Assembly (NCBI GenBank): GCA_023653785.1
Contig: JAMKCH010011918.1
Location: 43,608 to 107,607 of the forward strand
DNA length: 64,000 bases
From: Ophioderma brevispina
Lineage: Eukaryota; Echinodermata; Ophiuroidea; Amphilepidida; Ophiodermatidae
Direction: 5' to 3'
Part shown: positions 23,613 to 34,580 of the stretch, one piece after another
How positions within the stretch are numbered: position 1 is the first letter of the stretch
Layout: the number at the start of each line of letters is the position of its first letter
Program-made: the position numbers and the translations under genes
Notes under the pieces: model-generated
The model's input: the letters and a program-made list of their open reading frames with translations, nothing else
Told to the model about the DNA's origin: nothing
Database searches by the model: none

Positions 23613-24759
23613 GTGCCAGGAAGGAAAAGTGTAAACAATAGTCTAGCGTATAGTCGCCCATGTTGAGTATTTATATGGTCAGCCGTCGTGCCCAAAAAAA
23701 ACGGGAGTTTTTATGATATGCTGTTTGGACAAAAAAAAATATGATTATTATTTAGTTATGGTAGGCCAGGACCCAATCGGGTCTTTCCAGGCTGAATTGA
23801 TATTCCATGTTTTACTTTCAGTATGGGTGTTGCGACAGTGGTGCTATAAGTCATTTTTGGTTGTTTTTGCCTGGTGCCCCCTGGGACTCGCTTCCCCACC
23901 CCGGGGGCCTATCTTAGAGGTGTTAGGGCATCTTTGGGTCACGTAGAGGGATTTGGGGGCAGGTTGAATCAGATTGGGGGGTCACCCCAAAATGGGACCG
24001 GGTCACCCCAAATGGGCCCATGCCCCTTAGTTTAGAGTTTTCACAGAGAGTTCCCATCGACTAGATGTGCTGGGACGGATCTAAAAGGGGTTGGACCCCC
24101 CTCCTCAAACCGGAAGTGGGTCTAATTAGGGTATTATTATCAGGCCCCCGGTCTTTTTTTGGGCCCGGATGGGCCCAGGTACTCCCTTATGAGTTCGGAA
24201 GTTGGGGGACCTTTTCCCATCTATATCCCACGCTCGGGTTCCGCGGGGGGGGGGGGGGGGCTCGTCGAAGGGTCGATGGTCGGGGATACAAATTGAAGTT
24301 GAGAGTCTGGAGCTCCCCTCTCATACCATCCTTCGAGTTCACGTGGCAAGTCCGCCCATGACCTCCCCTCTCCTTGTCGCACCCCCCGTCCTGGGGGGTA
24401 TATGGCGTCGCCAGGATAACCTAAAATCGAGGGGAAGGGTCGGGGGATTCAACAGCCCCCAAAACCATCCCTCGGGTTCACATAGGAAATCCGCCCTATC
24501 CCCCTCCCTCCTCAAGAGGTCGGACTTGGGTGCGAGGTCGGGACACGGTCGAGGGTCTCTCTCCGTCGGGCTTACAGGGGAGGGTGGGACGGCCCCCTTC
24601 CACATGTCGGGGGAACTCTAGGGGCGTCCCTCGGTGGCCCGGTCGATTGGAGTGAGATCTTCGGGGGGTAGGGTCTTGGTCCCAGTATATTTTTGGGCGG
24701 GTACCCATTCTCGTTATTCCATGATTCTGCTTTACAGATAGGACATAAGCGACACCAAT
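23613..24759 (+). repeat. Boundary and GC-rich leader of the DIRS element
   Basis: Composition jumps from AT-rich to strongly GC-rich near 23,870. From about 24,325 a unit of roughly 140 bases (ACCATCCTTCGAGTTCAC, then GGAAATCCGCCC-type sequence, then CCCCTCTCCTT) recurs at about 24,465, so the leader has a degenerate tandem repeat. A run of about 18 G's lies at 24,244-24,261. The left inverted terminal repeat of the DIRS element could not be recognised, so the true 5' end is uncertain. Confidence 0.45.
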
Positions 24760-26950
24760 ATGGACTCCAATCAAGGTAAAGCCCAGATGCAAAACTGCAA
24801 GTGGTTTCCTGTCCAGCAGGGACCCCCACGCCCTGTGTGCAAGGACATGATGCCCGGGACAATGGATTGCACCATCGAATGCGCCAAGTGGACAGACGAG
24901 CAGTGCAAGCCTTTGAGGTACGTAAGCATCCCTCAAGTCCAAAAAGGCCAAGTCCCATGAGAACCGGCACAAGGAGGCCGTCGCAAGGGACAAGGGGGCC
25001 CACAGTCCCCCCAGTTGTCTCTTCCAACAAGACACTACCCAGGACTTTTCCAAGAGATCAGGGAGTCCTTTTCCCTCAGCGCGCCCCCCCCTATGGGGGA
25101 AGGGGAAGCAGAAGAGGGAGTAGGCCCGGGACTCCCCCTCGAAACCACCCTGACGTCCGCAGTTGTGACGGATCTCCCACTCTTGCCGAAGAGGTTCTTC
25201 TCTAAGGGGAAACTCCCCGGGTGCGAGGGTCCTCAAAAGCCTAGGACGGGCAGGTCGAAGAACAAGAAGGAGGTCCAGTCACTGACGCGGCGTCAGGACG
25301 TCCAAGAGGCCGACCCAAAAAGGGCAATAGACCCGAGGCAACGTTGGTCGAGGAGACTCGACCAGGGTGATCCCTGGACCAGTTCCTCGAGGGTAGGCCC
25401 AAGGCCAGCACCAGGTCGAGCTCACGGTCAGGGCCAGGCCGCCCAGGTCGAGACCAGGACTCAGGGCGGGACCTCGACCGAGGTATTCTGGACCAGCTCC
25501 CACGCGGGCGGACCCTCGAGCCCAGCCCAAGGCGAGTCCGGCGGGGATGCTCAGGTCGGGGTCGAGACCCAGGTAGGGAGACCCAACCAGGCGCTCCCTA
25601 GAACCAGCTCCCTTGAGGGCCGGCATTCAAGGCCAGTCCCAGTCGAGCTCCCGGTCGGGGATGATGCCCATGTCATGGTCGAGAACCAGCTCGGAAGACC
25701 ACGACGGATCGCTCGGGAGTGGAGCTCAGACGGGACCTTACGACAGGGGGAACCTGAGCGCTCTCCGAGGGGTAGGCTTTGAAGCCCAACCACAGGTCGA
25801 GTCTTGATTCAAGCTGTGGACCAGGTCGAGGCAAGGGCTAGGTCTTTCCTCAAGAGGCCGGGACATCCACGCCTTGTCTGGAGACCCGAACCCGTCACCC
25901 CAAATTGGTAGCGTATACTAACTATTGCGACAGCTGGCAGAACCCTCTGTCATGGGTCAGTCTCCATCATCCTTGAGGGATTGGAGCCGACCAGAGGGCC
26001 CCTGCCGCCCAAAACGCAACTCCCGGCTGGCTAAGAAAAAAAGAGCCGGCCTCCCACAGGGTCATGAGGCCGCTATCAGCATTGAAGCTAGCGGATTTAG
26101 CGAGCTCCTTTTCGGGGGAATGAAGAGTCGGCGTCCACCTCCTTATCAAACAGGGGAGAGGATGGAGCTGATTCCAACGGCGGAGACCCTTCACGCATTT
26201 CCGAGAGGAGGGTTGGTCGACGTTCCCACCGTTACAAACGACCAGACACAGGCAGATCGGAAGTGAGGGTGGACCCGGAACATCGGGGCGTATCTCCCAC
26301 CCGGAGTATTCCAGGGGCGGGACAGGCGCGACCTTGTAGGGACGAACCAGTCCAGACCATACAAAACATAAGAGCTCCTAGCGTGCCACCTTCAACGTCT
26401 AGTGGACCAGACTGGTCCTCCCTCGACGTAGTAGGTCGCGGGGAGATCAATCCCAACATCCGTCGGCCCCACACCAAGGCCTAGACCGATGAGGTTGGTT
26501 GCGGCGGTGGTCCGATGCTTAAGCCGTTCCCCCTCTGTAACTGGCAAGGTCATAAACGGCCCCAAAAGGTATGTGGTTTGTGTGTAACCTGCCATCTCAT
26601 TTCCTCCCACCAAAGTTGGGGTTGAGGAAACCAGGCAATCGAACCTGCCGCGAGCCGGTCCTGCCCCTTGGGCGAATACCCCCCATGGGCATCTATGGTG
26701 GCACAGGGTTTCACTCTACAGGCTACTCTGAACGCCATGGCCTCACGCCCGCCTCCAGAGATCGCCCACAGGGGTCGCAGGTCCCGCGGACGGAAAACCA
26801 TCCCACCAGGGCGCGGAAACACACTGGCACGACGCCGGAAGGGGAGGAACCGGAGGCCGAGGAACGATTCGCCAGGGGATTACGAGACCCATTGCAGCGC
26901 CTGGCGGACACTATAGGGTCCCGCCCCATCGTTACTAAGAGTCGGTGAAT
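24760..26950 (+). pseudogene. Gag-like ORF1 of the DIRS element, frameshifted
   Basis: The start at 24,760 opens MDSNQGKAQMQNCKW with a cluster of Cys/His/Asp residues. Across two frames these resemble the short zinc-knuckle-like N-terminal motif (C-x-x-C ... GHD ... C) of DIRS ORF1 proteins. The frame moves at about 24,960 and continues as a 255-residue basic, Pro/Gly/Ser-rich stretch (25,015-25,782), and later as further fragments to about 26,950. Within 25,440-25,720 an approximately 38-residue unit occurs three times (VETRTQGG, VETQVGRP and VENQLGRP starts, at about residues 145, 182 and 221 of that frame). The function would be packaging of element RNA, by analogy. Sequence similarity beyond the N-terminus is not claimed. 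Confidence 0.5.
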
Positions 26951-28255
26951 GGATGGAAGGTCCGTGGCGTGACCGGCCTGCTAACCCACTAGAGTTTCGG
27001 CCCATGTTTTTGCGGCGGTCTCCTCTCGGACGCCGGTTTTGCGGTTGGAGTTAAGTCTCCAACGCAGGTGGGGGCAATCGTAGGGGTGATAGCCAGTTCC
27101 GCCCAAAGCCTACAAGCTCAATGCCTTTTTCATACCTCTGTCAAGTGATCTTAAGACCCCCATCGACTCGGTACACTCCGAGGGGGAAGGTGGAAAGGAT
27201 ACCCTGGTTAGGGACAGCCTTAACGGAGAGGGAAAGGAGGGACACTCCCTACCGGGTTACACGTTGTGCCCAGAAGCACGCCTTCACAGGCAGATGTCTA
27301 GCGGACCGGAACTCGAGGTGCGTCCCCCTTCAGACTCTCCCAGGGGTCGAGGGTGCTGGGGGTAAAATCTCGAGCCCCCGCCCCATTACGGGTCAACCAT
27401 GGAATACGGAGCGGCTGGGATGGCGAGCTGCGGGCATGTGACCTCCATGGCTAGGACGGCCTACCCTGTATCAACGCCCAGCAGCGTGGTTTTGCCCACA
27501 TAGGCACGGTCCAGACGGAGCCCGACAGGTCGCTTTCCAAAGCCGCCACTGAAAGGACGATCAAGTGGTATCGGACCTAATCAATTGGTTGCCGAGCATT
27601 CCGCTTGTATAGCGACCAGGTCGGAGAGATCTAGACGCCAGTTGGTCGGCAAGGCCTTGAACTTCACAGACTCCCGTGAATTGAAAGACTCGAGGCGCCC
27701 CTGGGGAAAGACCTTTTCGGAGGTTAATGGCCTTCCCTCCAGACAAAGGAGCAGGAGCGAAAGAAGTGCCGTTTCGCGGCGACCAAAAGCCGGGACCCTC
27801 AGGCGCTCAGGGCATGCAAGGAAAGAAGGGAAAACGACAACCCTTTTCGGGGGAGCAGAGGCCCAAAGCCCCTCAGAACCAGGGAGGTAGCAAACCGGGC
27901 AGTTAACGCTGGCGGGTAAATCCAGCCGTAAGAGACAGAGATATAAAGGTAACGGAAAGGTCGAGGCCAGCCCAGCCGAGGGGCGTCAAGGCGGCCGGCA
28001 GCGCAGGTTGTTTATGAATACCAGACAGCAATCCGCCTCAGTGGGTAGGCGGTAGCCTCATGGAATTCGCGGGAGCGTGGTAGTGACACCGGACCCTTGG
28101 GTCCTAGGACTGTGGTAACCCCGGGGACCGCCTTCATAGAGTCCAAAGCCTGCCCCCCCCCCCCCATTCAGAGGGGTGAGGGTTCAATCCCCTCTTCAAG
28201 AACCACTGCAAGTGGGACGCGCCCCTCAAGAGATGCTGCCTGCATGCCAACGTGC
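26951..28255 (+). other. GC-rich DIRS interior, no domain recognised
   Basis: Continues the element's composition, with only short frames of Arg/Gly/Pro-rich character. By position it should encode the end of ORF1 and the region before the RT. A C-run at 28,152-28,165 is a likely consensus problem. No domain motif could be placed with confidence. Confidence 0.4.
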
Positions 28256-29080
28256 CGATGATATGCCTCTAGCATTTACAATCAAGGAGGGCTTCTATTC
28301 CACCTCTAACCAGCAAAGAGTCGGGGAAGTGGAAGGCCCATCAATCTGAAACTTTGAACAGCCTTTCATAGACCTCCACACTTCCGTATGGGGAACCTGA
28401 TAAGCAGTTCTCGGGGGTCCTCCAAAAGGGTTGGTGGTTGGGGCCACGTTGGATTGAGAGCAGCTATCTCCACGTTTCCCTGTGCTGCACGAATCCTTCA
28501 GAAATGGCTCCGTTGTGCCTTAGGCTGGAGTGGGCTTAACGTTTTCGTGGTCCTACCGACCGCAGGGACTTTACACAAGGGTCGCGAAATGGTGGTTAGA
28601 GAGTTCCTTTAGGCGAGGGGCATGGACAATCTTCATTACCTAGACGGACTGGCTACTGGTGGCGCTCATCCTCGCAGGAGGATCCAAGCCTTTATCGAGG
28701 AAGGTCTTAGACTGATAAGCGTTCCTCTCGGTTTCATCGTCAACCTTGACAAGTCAGCCCTCCCAGAGCCCCCAGTTTCCTGGGGAGCGAGATTGGACTT
28801 TTGTCGGCAAAGGTGAGGCCATCGGCAGAGAAAGAGTGCCTCAGTCGTGACGGTGCTACCGAGAAGTCTTGGAGGCAGGTCGGTCCCAGCCAGGCTATGG
28901 CTTCGGCTTCTGAGACTTCTGGCCACCCTCATCGGGATGGTTCCCACACGCAGATTAGCATGAGGGGGAAATCCAGATCCATGCCTCAGGTACTTCCGGA
29001 CACTGGTACACCCAATGTCCCTCCGGATTCCAGTGCCCTGAAGCTGGCCCCAGACCTCAGTTGGTGGATGCATACAAGAA
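28256..29080 (+). pseudogene. DIRS reverse transcriptase, frameshifted
   Basis: Ordered RT motifs appear across frames: RPIN-x-KL (about 28,335), HFRMGNLI (about 28,378), LDLRAAYLHVS-like (about 28,450-28,475), the catalytic block beginning LHYLD at 28,631-28,645, then VNLDKSALP (about 28,740-28,765) and GARLDF (about 28,783-28,800). After YLD the given sequence reads G. One extra G there shifts the frame; in the adjacent frame the block has the family's DDW pattern. The enzyme would copy element RNA into DNA. Domain order and the K-S-x-L plus LG-x-x-LDF spacing fit DIRS/gypsy-type RTs, and the recombinase downstream decides for DIRS. Confidence 0.7.
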
Positions 29081-29525
29081 CTTGAGGGGGGGGAAGCGCC
29101 CTTCAGGAAATTAACACCCTCGTGACGCTGACGACAGACGCGTTGATGGAAGGCGGTGGGTGGGGGTGCCCCACGGTTAGGGTCCTACGCAGTGTCGGGC
29201 CGTTGTCGCCCATGCAAGCTCGCCATCATATTAATGTGCTCGAGCTTTGGCAATCTTCCTGGCACTGAAAAGGCACTGGGTCGCATGGACCAGGGGGAAA
29301 GGTGATCCTGGTCCGAGGCGACCAACTGACGGTCGTGACCTACCTCAACAAGGAGGGAGGGACAAGGAGCCCCAGTCTCTGTAAGGAGGTAGTCAGGATA
29401 CTAGAGTGGTTGCAGGGCCCTGATAGCAATGCCACATTGTCCAGGGGGTGGAGAATGTCCTAGCGGATGCCCTCTCCCGGAAAGGCACGCAAAGCCAGGC
29501 GCCATCGAAGGTGAGGGGCGTCAGT
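29081..29525 (+). pseudogene. DIRS RNase H, frameshifted
   Basis: HHINVLEL at about 29,220-29,245 is followed in another frame by a basic ALKRHW block. Then come VVTYLNKEGG (about 29,334-29,360) and ENVLADALSRKG (about 29,450-29,485). This is the conserved tail of RNase H in DIRS/gypsy polyproteins (HINxLEL, Y-x-NKxGG, N-x-x-ADxLSR). It removes RNA from the hybrid during replication. Two frameshifts are needed to read it through. Confidence 0.7.
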
Positions 29526-29559
29526 GGAATGGTGCCCCTGCCGGCAGTCTGCCGGTCAA

Positions 29560-29900
29560 TGTTTCAGAGGCACAGCGTCCCCACGTGGACCTATTGGCCT
29601 CCGCCGTGAATCACCAGCTTCCGGCTTTACTACTCATGGAGTCAGAGATCCCAGCAGAGACGGGGTCGGGATCGCAATGGTGCGGATTGCGTGGGGATTC
29701 ATTGCATAACGCATTTCCCCCCAGTGCGATGATGATAACCGGAGTCTCGAGAAGGTAGCTCGGTCCGACAATTGCCCTGGTTTCGTTGGTGGACCCATGT
29801 GGCGGCTCAGCTGTGGTTTCCACGGCTGCTGCTGAGCCTGCTAGTGGTCTTGCTCCCTCAGAGCGGGGATCTGATAAGCGCTCCTCCAGCCGACCACGTC
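29560..29900 (+). pseudogene. Post-RNase H DIRS linker region
   Basis: PHVDLLASAVNHQLPA (about 29,580-29,630), AFPP (about 29,708-29,722) and WWTHVAAQLWFPRLLL (about 29,786-29,835) correspond to the VDLFA...N, FPP and W-x-x-Q-x-WFP-x-L blocks that link RNase H to the next ORF in DIRS elements. The blocks are in different frames. The function of this segment in the family is not well defined. Confidence 0.6.
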
Positions 29901-29989
29901 CGTCCGGAGCGTACCATCAGCGCTATAAACCTGACATGTCTGGCGCAATTTCCGCCAACAATATACTCAGACGGGACTTTCTGAACAGG

Positions 29990-31000
29990 CTGCACCGCTC
30001 GTGTCAGCAAGGCAGAGTCCACTAGAGCATCTTACGATTCTCGACTCCGCCGGTTCTATAGATGGTGCGCCAACGAAGAGAGATATCCGCTGTCTGCGTC
30101 TGTGTAAGGATCGGGGATTTCCTAATGGAAATTTTCCACGAGGGTGTGGGCGTCCAAACAGTCAGGTGCCACTACGCACCGCGATTGGGGCACTCCACTC
30201 GGGGCTTCAGAGACGCACATTCGTCTGAAAGCCCGATTCCTAACCGAATATGCTGAAGGGTTATGGTTTAGGTTAGTCCCCCGGTTAGTTCACTAGTTCC
30301 AGGGGGATCTGCCGCTAGTGCTCCAGTCTTAGATCCAGGAATATTCGAGCCACTGGAGAGGGCCAGTCTCCGGGATTATCTAGGAAGACGGCCTTTCCGG
30401 GCATAGTCGCTCAGGGGACGGGGGTTTCCGAGACATGCCTTGTCCACTGAAGAGGCTCACTTGAGGTGGTCGAAGGACGGCGTGTCACATTCCTCACACG
30501 AGCGGTTTTCTCGATAAGAATCAGAACCCTTGCTTTCACACCCGCCAGTGTTTCTCCCGGAACTGGCCTTGGCTGCAGGACGGGGGAGAGAAACCCTGTG
30601 CCCGGAGTTAAGGGCTCTAAAATGGTCCCTTAAGCGTACCGAGGGCCTCGGAAGACAAAACAGCTGTTCATCTCCACGGCCCCTCCAAATGGTCCGGCAG
30701 CGAAGGTCACAGTTAGCCGCTGGGTTAACTCGACCATCCAAAGCGCACACCGAAAACATTCACGATCGGTAGTTGGTCGGCCTCCGAGGTAGGTCACCAA
30801 TGATGTAAGTGCGCACACTCATCCTGGGCATTTTTTACAAAGGCCTCCCAATCAAGGAATCGGATACTATCGGTTGGAGTTCCAAACACGTTTCAGAGAG
30901 TTATCTTGAGACGTTCTGGTGCGGGAAAGGGGATGTTTGCGTACTGCCACTGCAGCACTGTGTGCCTTTAGAAGAGTGAGCGGCAATCAAGAGCTCTAGG
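29990..31000 (+). pseudogene. DIRS tyrosine recombinase, frameshifted
   Basis: The N-terminal core-binding region shows RRFYRWCANEERYPLSA (about 30,048-30,100), then a FL-x-EIF block. The catalytic part shows KQLFISTAPP (about 30,656-30,690), VSRWV (about 30,714-30,728), SAH near 30,806-30,815, and GLPIKES...WSSKHVSESYLETF (about 30,844-30,920) with the expected C-terminal Tyr. The position that should be the second catalytic Arg in the H-x-x-R box reads Pro in the frame that carries SAH, so this copy looks inactive unless the consensus is wrong. The enzyme would integrate a circular intermediate without target duplication. Confidence 0.65.
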
Positions 31001-31141
31001 AGAGTCTCTCGGTGCGAGAGACGGGGATTCGCTAGCGCTGGTGACTACCTCCCCGTACCTTCTTCCACCGCCTGAGGAACTAACCAGTGGGATACTGTGC
31101 AAAAGTAAGGTAGAGGAAGAGCTATCTGAAGCCCATGTGAT

Positions 31142-31207
31142 ATTTCCCTCTCAGAAGTAAGATGGGGATACACTAGCGTCGGATACCTACCCTCCGCGAC
31201 CGTTACA
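31142..31207. repeat. DIRS inverted sequence, inner copy
   Basis: The segment beginning TTTCCCTCTCAGAAGT and containing GGATACACTAGCG and TACCTACCCTCCGCGACC is the reverse complement of 33,046-33,112 with about six differences. DIRS elements carry inverted terminal repeats and an internal complementary region; this pair fits that arrangement. Just upstream, GTGCAAAAGTAAGGT (31,097) also recurs in direct orientation at 33,041. Confidence 0.75.
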
Positions 31208-31293
31208 ACCCTCCCACAATGTTTTTCCACCCACAAGAAGGTCTCGGGAAGGTGTGTGGTACAAATTTGGAGAAACAATTTGGGATAAGGACG

Positions 31294-31318
31294 ACTCACC
31301 GCGCAAGGGGCGGTGAGT
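31294..31318 (+). repeat. Perfect 9-bp stem hairpin in the DIRS 3' region
   Basis: ACTCACCGC (31,294-31,302) pairs perfectly with GCGGTGAGT (31,310-31,318) around a 7-base loop. It lies between the recombinase end and the nested insertion. It might be part of the element's 3' RNA structure. Confidence 0.6.
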
Positions 31319-31387
31319 GAGTTGCCCCCCGAAAAAGTAGTGCGCGTTATCGGCGGAATTTTCGCGGTTACGGTTTGGTAGGTCGTA

Positions 31388-32975
31388 TGTCATGAACTGG
31401 GGGGTACACTAAAATGGGGGATCTGTTACACTCCAAACTTTTGTTCAGTTTAATTCCATTAATTTCTTAAACTCATTTGAATTAGTTCAAGGATTTTTTA
31501 TGTCAATTTATTGCTAGAAGCTTGCTCTTTAAGATAAAAACCCATTTTCAGCCCTATTGATTAGTATTATGGAGAGTTACGGTCGAAAACCTTCGGCTGG
31601 TAACGGGGGGGAGCCGGCGGGGGGGCCATAGACATTACACACAAAACGCGTTTGAGTGAAAATGGTGTCGCCTATAAATTTAAATAAGGAGAGAAGTGAA
31701 ACATCTTGTGGGGCTCAAAGTTGCACATACACTGTCCTGAATGAGATCTAACTCATGATACAAATTAAGGTTCCATTAATGTAATATTTAATTAATTAGA
31801 ATTAGATGTTAATTAGGTACAAAATTTTGATCACTTTTGGGAATGTTCGGCTGTTCGTGCTAAAATATATCCCAAAAATGAGGAGAGAGAAAGGGAGAAG
31901 ATAACTTGGATTAACTTGATTTTAATTATCTTTTTAATTCTCTTCTTTGAATCACCATTGGTATCCCTTATATAAAGGTAATTAGCCTAATGAAGCATTA
32001 ATAATTTAATTTCATGACCCAACATCATCTTCCACCAAAATTGGACATTTGGGTGGGACCTGTGTGGAGTTGCATGAGTTTAGAGACATTGTATGAGTAT
32101 GTCAAGTCAAACAAGAAAGGTTGTATACATACAACTAAAGCATGATTAAAATTTGGTAAATAGGAATAGATATGATTCATGAAAACAATACACTTGTACT
32201 TGGGTTCAAGACCTTGAAGACATCATGTGCTCAATAGCCGCCGATCCATTTATTTTTGCATTTTCAGTATGAAGTTTGTAAATGTCAAACAGGTTTAGTG
32301 CCTATGGGGATACAAATTTCACTTAGTATAAGTAAGAAATGGCCCCTTGTACACTGTTAAGTTACACATAGGTTTGTCATCTTTGCTCAAAATGGTAAAT
32401 ACAGGGCGACTTTAAATATTGCCTATTGACCCTTTATAATACATGGATCACCCTGTATAATATACATGGATCACCCTGTATACTTAATATTTGATCATAA
32501 CTTTGGACAGAAACCCATATCTTATGTATTTATCTTGAAGAAATATAGGATTAGTACTTGAATAAAAGTTAATCTTAAAAATGACTTTTTTTGTCAAAAA
32601 TATAAGTGAATTTGACCACCCTGTATGTTCAAAACAGAACAACATTAGTTATCTCCTTTATTATTTTTTGGAGGGCCTTTGTCATGTCTTTCAAAATCCA
32701 CATCTGTTTTGAACTGCACATTTTTGGGAAAAAAATTGACCAAGGTATATTAAAATGACAAAATATGTATTTTTTTCTTATGTTACACCCTATAGGAATT
32801 TTACCCACCCTGAATATTGTCTCTCTTTTGGCATCCTTGTAGTATAAGCGTTCCAAAATGTATACTTATATACAGTTTACATGTAAGGAATAAAAGTTGT
32901 GTTGAGAGTAATACATATTGGTGCCTGTTTTGTCATTTTGCACTGTGTAACATTTTTTGTACCCAGTTCATGACA
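31388..32975. mobile_element. 1.6-kb TIR DNA element at a TA target, inserted in the DIRS
   Basis: The left end reads TGTCATGAACTGGGGGGTAC and the right end, reversed, TGTCATGAACTGGGTAC. TA lies on each side (31,386-31,387; 32,976-32,977), as in Tc1/mariner-type insertions. The termini are partly self-complementary, so the exact first base is ambiguous by two or three. The interior is AT-rich (contrast with the GC-rich host element) and has no transposase frame. It contains an ATACATGGATCACCCTGTA-like phrase twice in tandem (about 32,440-32,481). DIRS sequence resumes beyond it, so the nesting order is clear. Confidence 0.75.
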
Positions 32976-33045
32976 TATGGCCGGTAGCGAAATTTTTAAT
33001 GTGGTATAGAGGTTTCTGGTCGTGCCCAAATGAGACATTTGTGCA

Positions 33046-33112
33046 AAAGTAAGGTCGCGGAGGGTAGGTATCGATCGCTAGTGTATCCCCCTCTCACTTC
33101 TGAGAGGGAAAA
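33046..33112. repeat. DIRS inverted sequence, outer copy
   Basis: Reverse complement of 31,142-31,207, beyond the nested TIR element, ending in CTCACTTCTGAGAGGGAAA. This marks the 3' end zone of the DIRS element near 33,115-33,125, where AT-rich host sequence resumes. Confidence 0.75.
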
Positions 33113-33125
33113 ACGCCGTTTTAGT

Positions 33126-33812
33126 GGTTAACCACTTTATTAGCACAGTATTGAATAGGGCTTTGAAACATGCATCCATCAAAACCGCAAGTTTGTTTCC
33201 CACGGTACTTGATGGGGTGTATGTGCAAGTGCCAGGCTCAAGTAGAGAACACAATACACATAAATCGGAACAACCACCTTTAATCTGGAATTCTAATCTT
33301 AACCTGGAATATTAATCATTTGTAATCTGATCACCATATGATCGTGATGGTTATATTATTGATTTATTGTGGCTTGTGGACCCTGGATATCCGGAGAAGA
33401 TTGGTTTTGTGTAAAGAAGAGCCAAGATTGTAAAATAACATTACTTCTTGACTAAACATTGACTCCAAACTTAATACAATTATGCATTCCCTAACCATTC
33501 CAATTGATGGGTTACTGCATCATTGATGCACTCGTTATTATTGTTATTAGATCAGCGATGCCAGATTTCAGATTTTTTTACTCCCAAATTTCCATAGTTA
33601 TTTATTTCCAGCCTGTTTTGGGTCATTTTACCCAAATGCTTTTTTCAGTTTTTTTTGGGTAACACTCACTGGCATCTCTGTTCGATAGACAATGTTTTCA
33701 GCTTATTCACCTCAGGTGTGATTCAATACATTGGTAAACATTCTCAATATGCAGAAAACCTGGTTTCTAAAATAATTGGGTATGCACTTTTCTGGAAATG
33801 TCCTTGCATCTT
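33126..33812. other. Gene-free stretch
   Basis: AT-rich, no supported gene, no repeat structure recognised. Short frames are incidental. Confidence 0.5.
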
Positions 33813-33816
33813 TTAA

Positions 33817-34107
33817 AGGTCCCAGGAAATGTGAATAGAATTGATGTGGTTTGTGTCAAATCTACAAGAAGGACTAGAAAGCATTCAATATTTGGGTTGG
33901 TGATGACATCATTAGTGAAACTATTGATTTTTCAGAGAGTAAAAATAATATAAAATTCCAGGTGACTGGTGTGAATCTATTCATGACACTGACTGAAAAT
34001 CAATAGTTTCACTAATGATGTCACTGGTAGTGTATTCTTTTTTCTGGCCCTGTTTATTGGAATGGAATGTCCCGTAAAGTTGGTTTTCATCTCATTTCCT
34101 GGGACCT
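33817..34107. mobile_element. 291-bp MITE with TTAA target duplication
   Basis: Termini AGGTCCCAGGAAATG and its complement CATTTCCTGGGACCT are flanked on both sides by TTAA (33,813-33,816; 34,108-34,111). An inner palindrome (GACATCATTAGTGAAACTAT at about 33,905 with its complement at about 34,003) makes much of the element self-complementary. TTAA duplication points to piggyBac- or Kolobok-type mobilisation. It is non-coding and so non-autonomous. Confidence 0.85.
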
Positions 34108-34513
34108 TTAAGCTGAAATTGTCAGTTTGTGAAAAAAAAAATTAAAAAGGGTTTCACCTAAGTTTTTGAGTGTAAAAAATATAAAATGAATAAGAAAGTT
34201 AATGCCCATGAAACAAAGTATAGATGTTCTCTTCTTGTTTAGCTGCTACCACATTCTTTTCAAGATGCTTCCTTTTGAACCATTATAACCATAGAGAGCT
34301 AAAGACCCAAATGATCAATGAAATCACATAAATGTACCAAGTTTCATTGGGGGAAGGGGGTAAAAAATGTTGGGAAAAAAATTGCAAAAAAACATTGGTC
34401 ATTGGCAGTTGCAGTTTCTCTCAAAAAAATCCAAATACCGTACTGTAAATGGAACATACAAAATAATAATCGATCTTTGAAACTGTTCATAAGAAATTTT
34501 CATTTTATGTGAA

Positions 34514-34580
34514 GGTACTCCCGTCTAGTAGCTGCAGAGGTACTCCCGTCAAGTAGCTGCAGAGGTACTCCACTACTGGT
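34514..34580 (+). repeat. 25-bp minisatellite, about 2.7 units
   Basis: GGTACTCCCGTCTAGTAGC followed by TGCAGA repeats at 34,514, 34,539 and, partially, 34,564. The second unit has one substitution. Confidence 0.85.

Larger units (their letters stand above)
23870..33125 (+). mobile_element. DIRS-type tyrosine-recombinase retrotransposon, decayed
   Basis: A GC-rich island about 7.5 kb long, plus a 3' piece beyond a nested insertion. It has in order a gag-like frame, a reverse transcriptase, an RNase H and a tyrosine recombinase, and ends in inverted sequences, the diagnostic order of DIRS elements. These elements integrate as circles by a recombinase instead of an integrase. All domains are on the plus strand but broken by many one- and two-base shifts, from mutation or from poor consensus in GC-rich sequence. 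A separate 1,588-bp TIR element (31,388-32,975) splits the 3' end. The 5' boundary is set by composition only. Confidence 0.8.

Noticed and set aside
24496..25236. 246-residue minus-strand open frame opposite the DIRS leader
   Set aside because: GC-rich DNA has few stops. The frame is antisense to the gag-like start and shows no domain, while sense-strand motifs fit a DIRS element.
28666..29073. 135-residue minus-strand open frame
   Set aside because: Antisense to the clear RT motifs LHYLD and VNLDKSALP on the plus strand.
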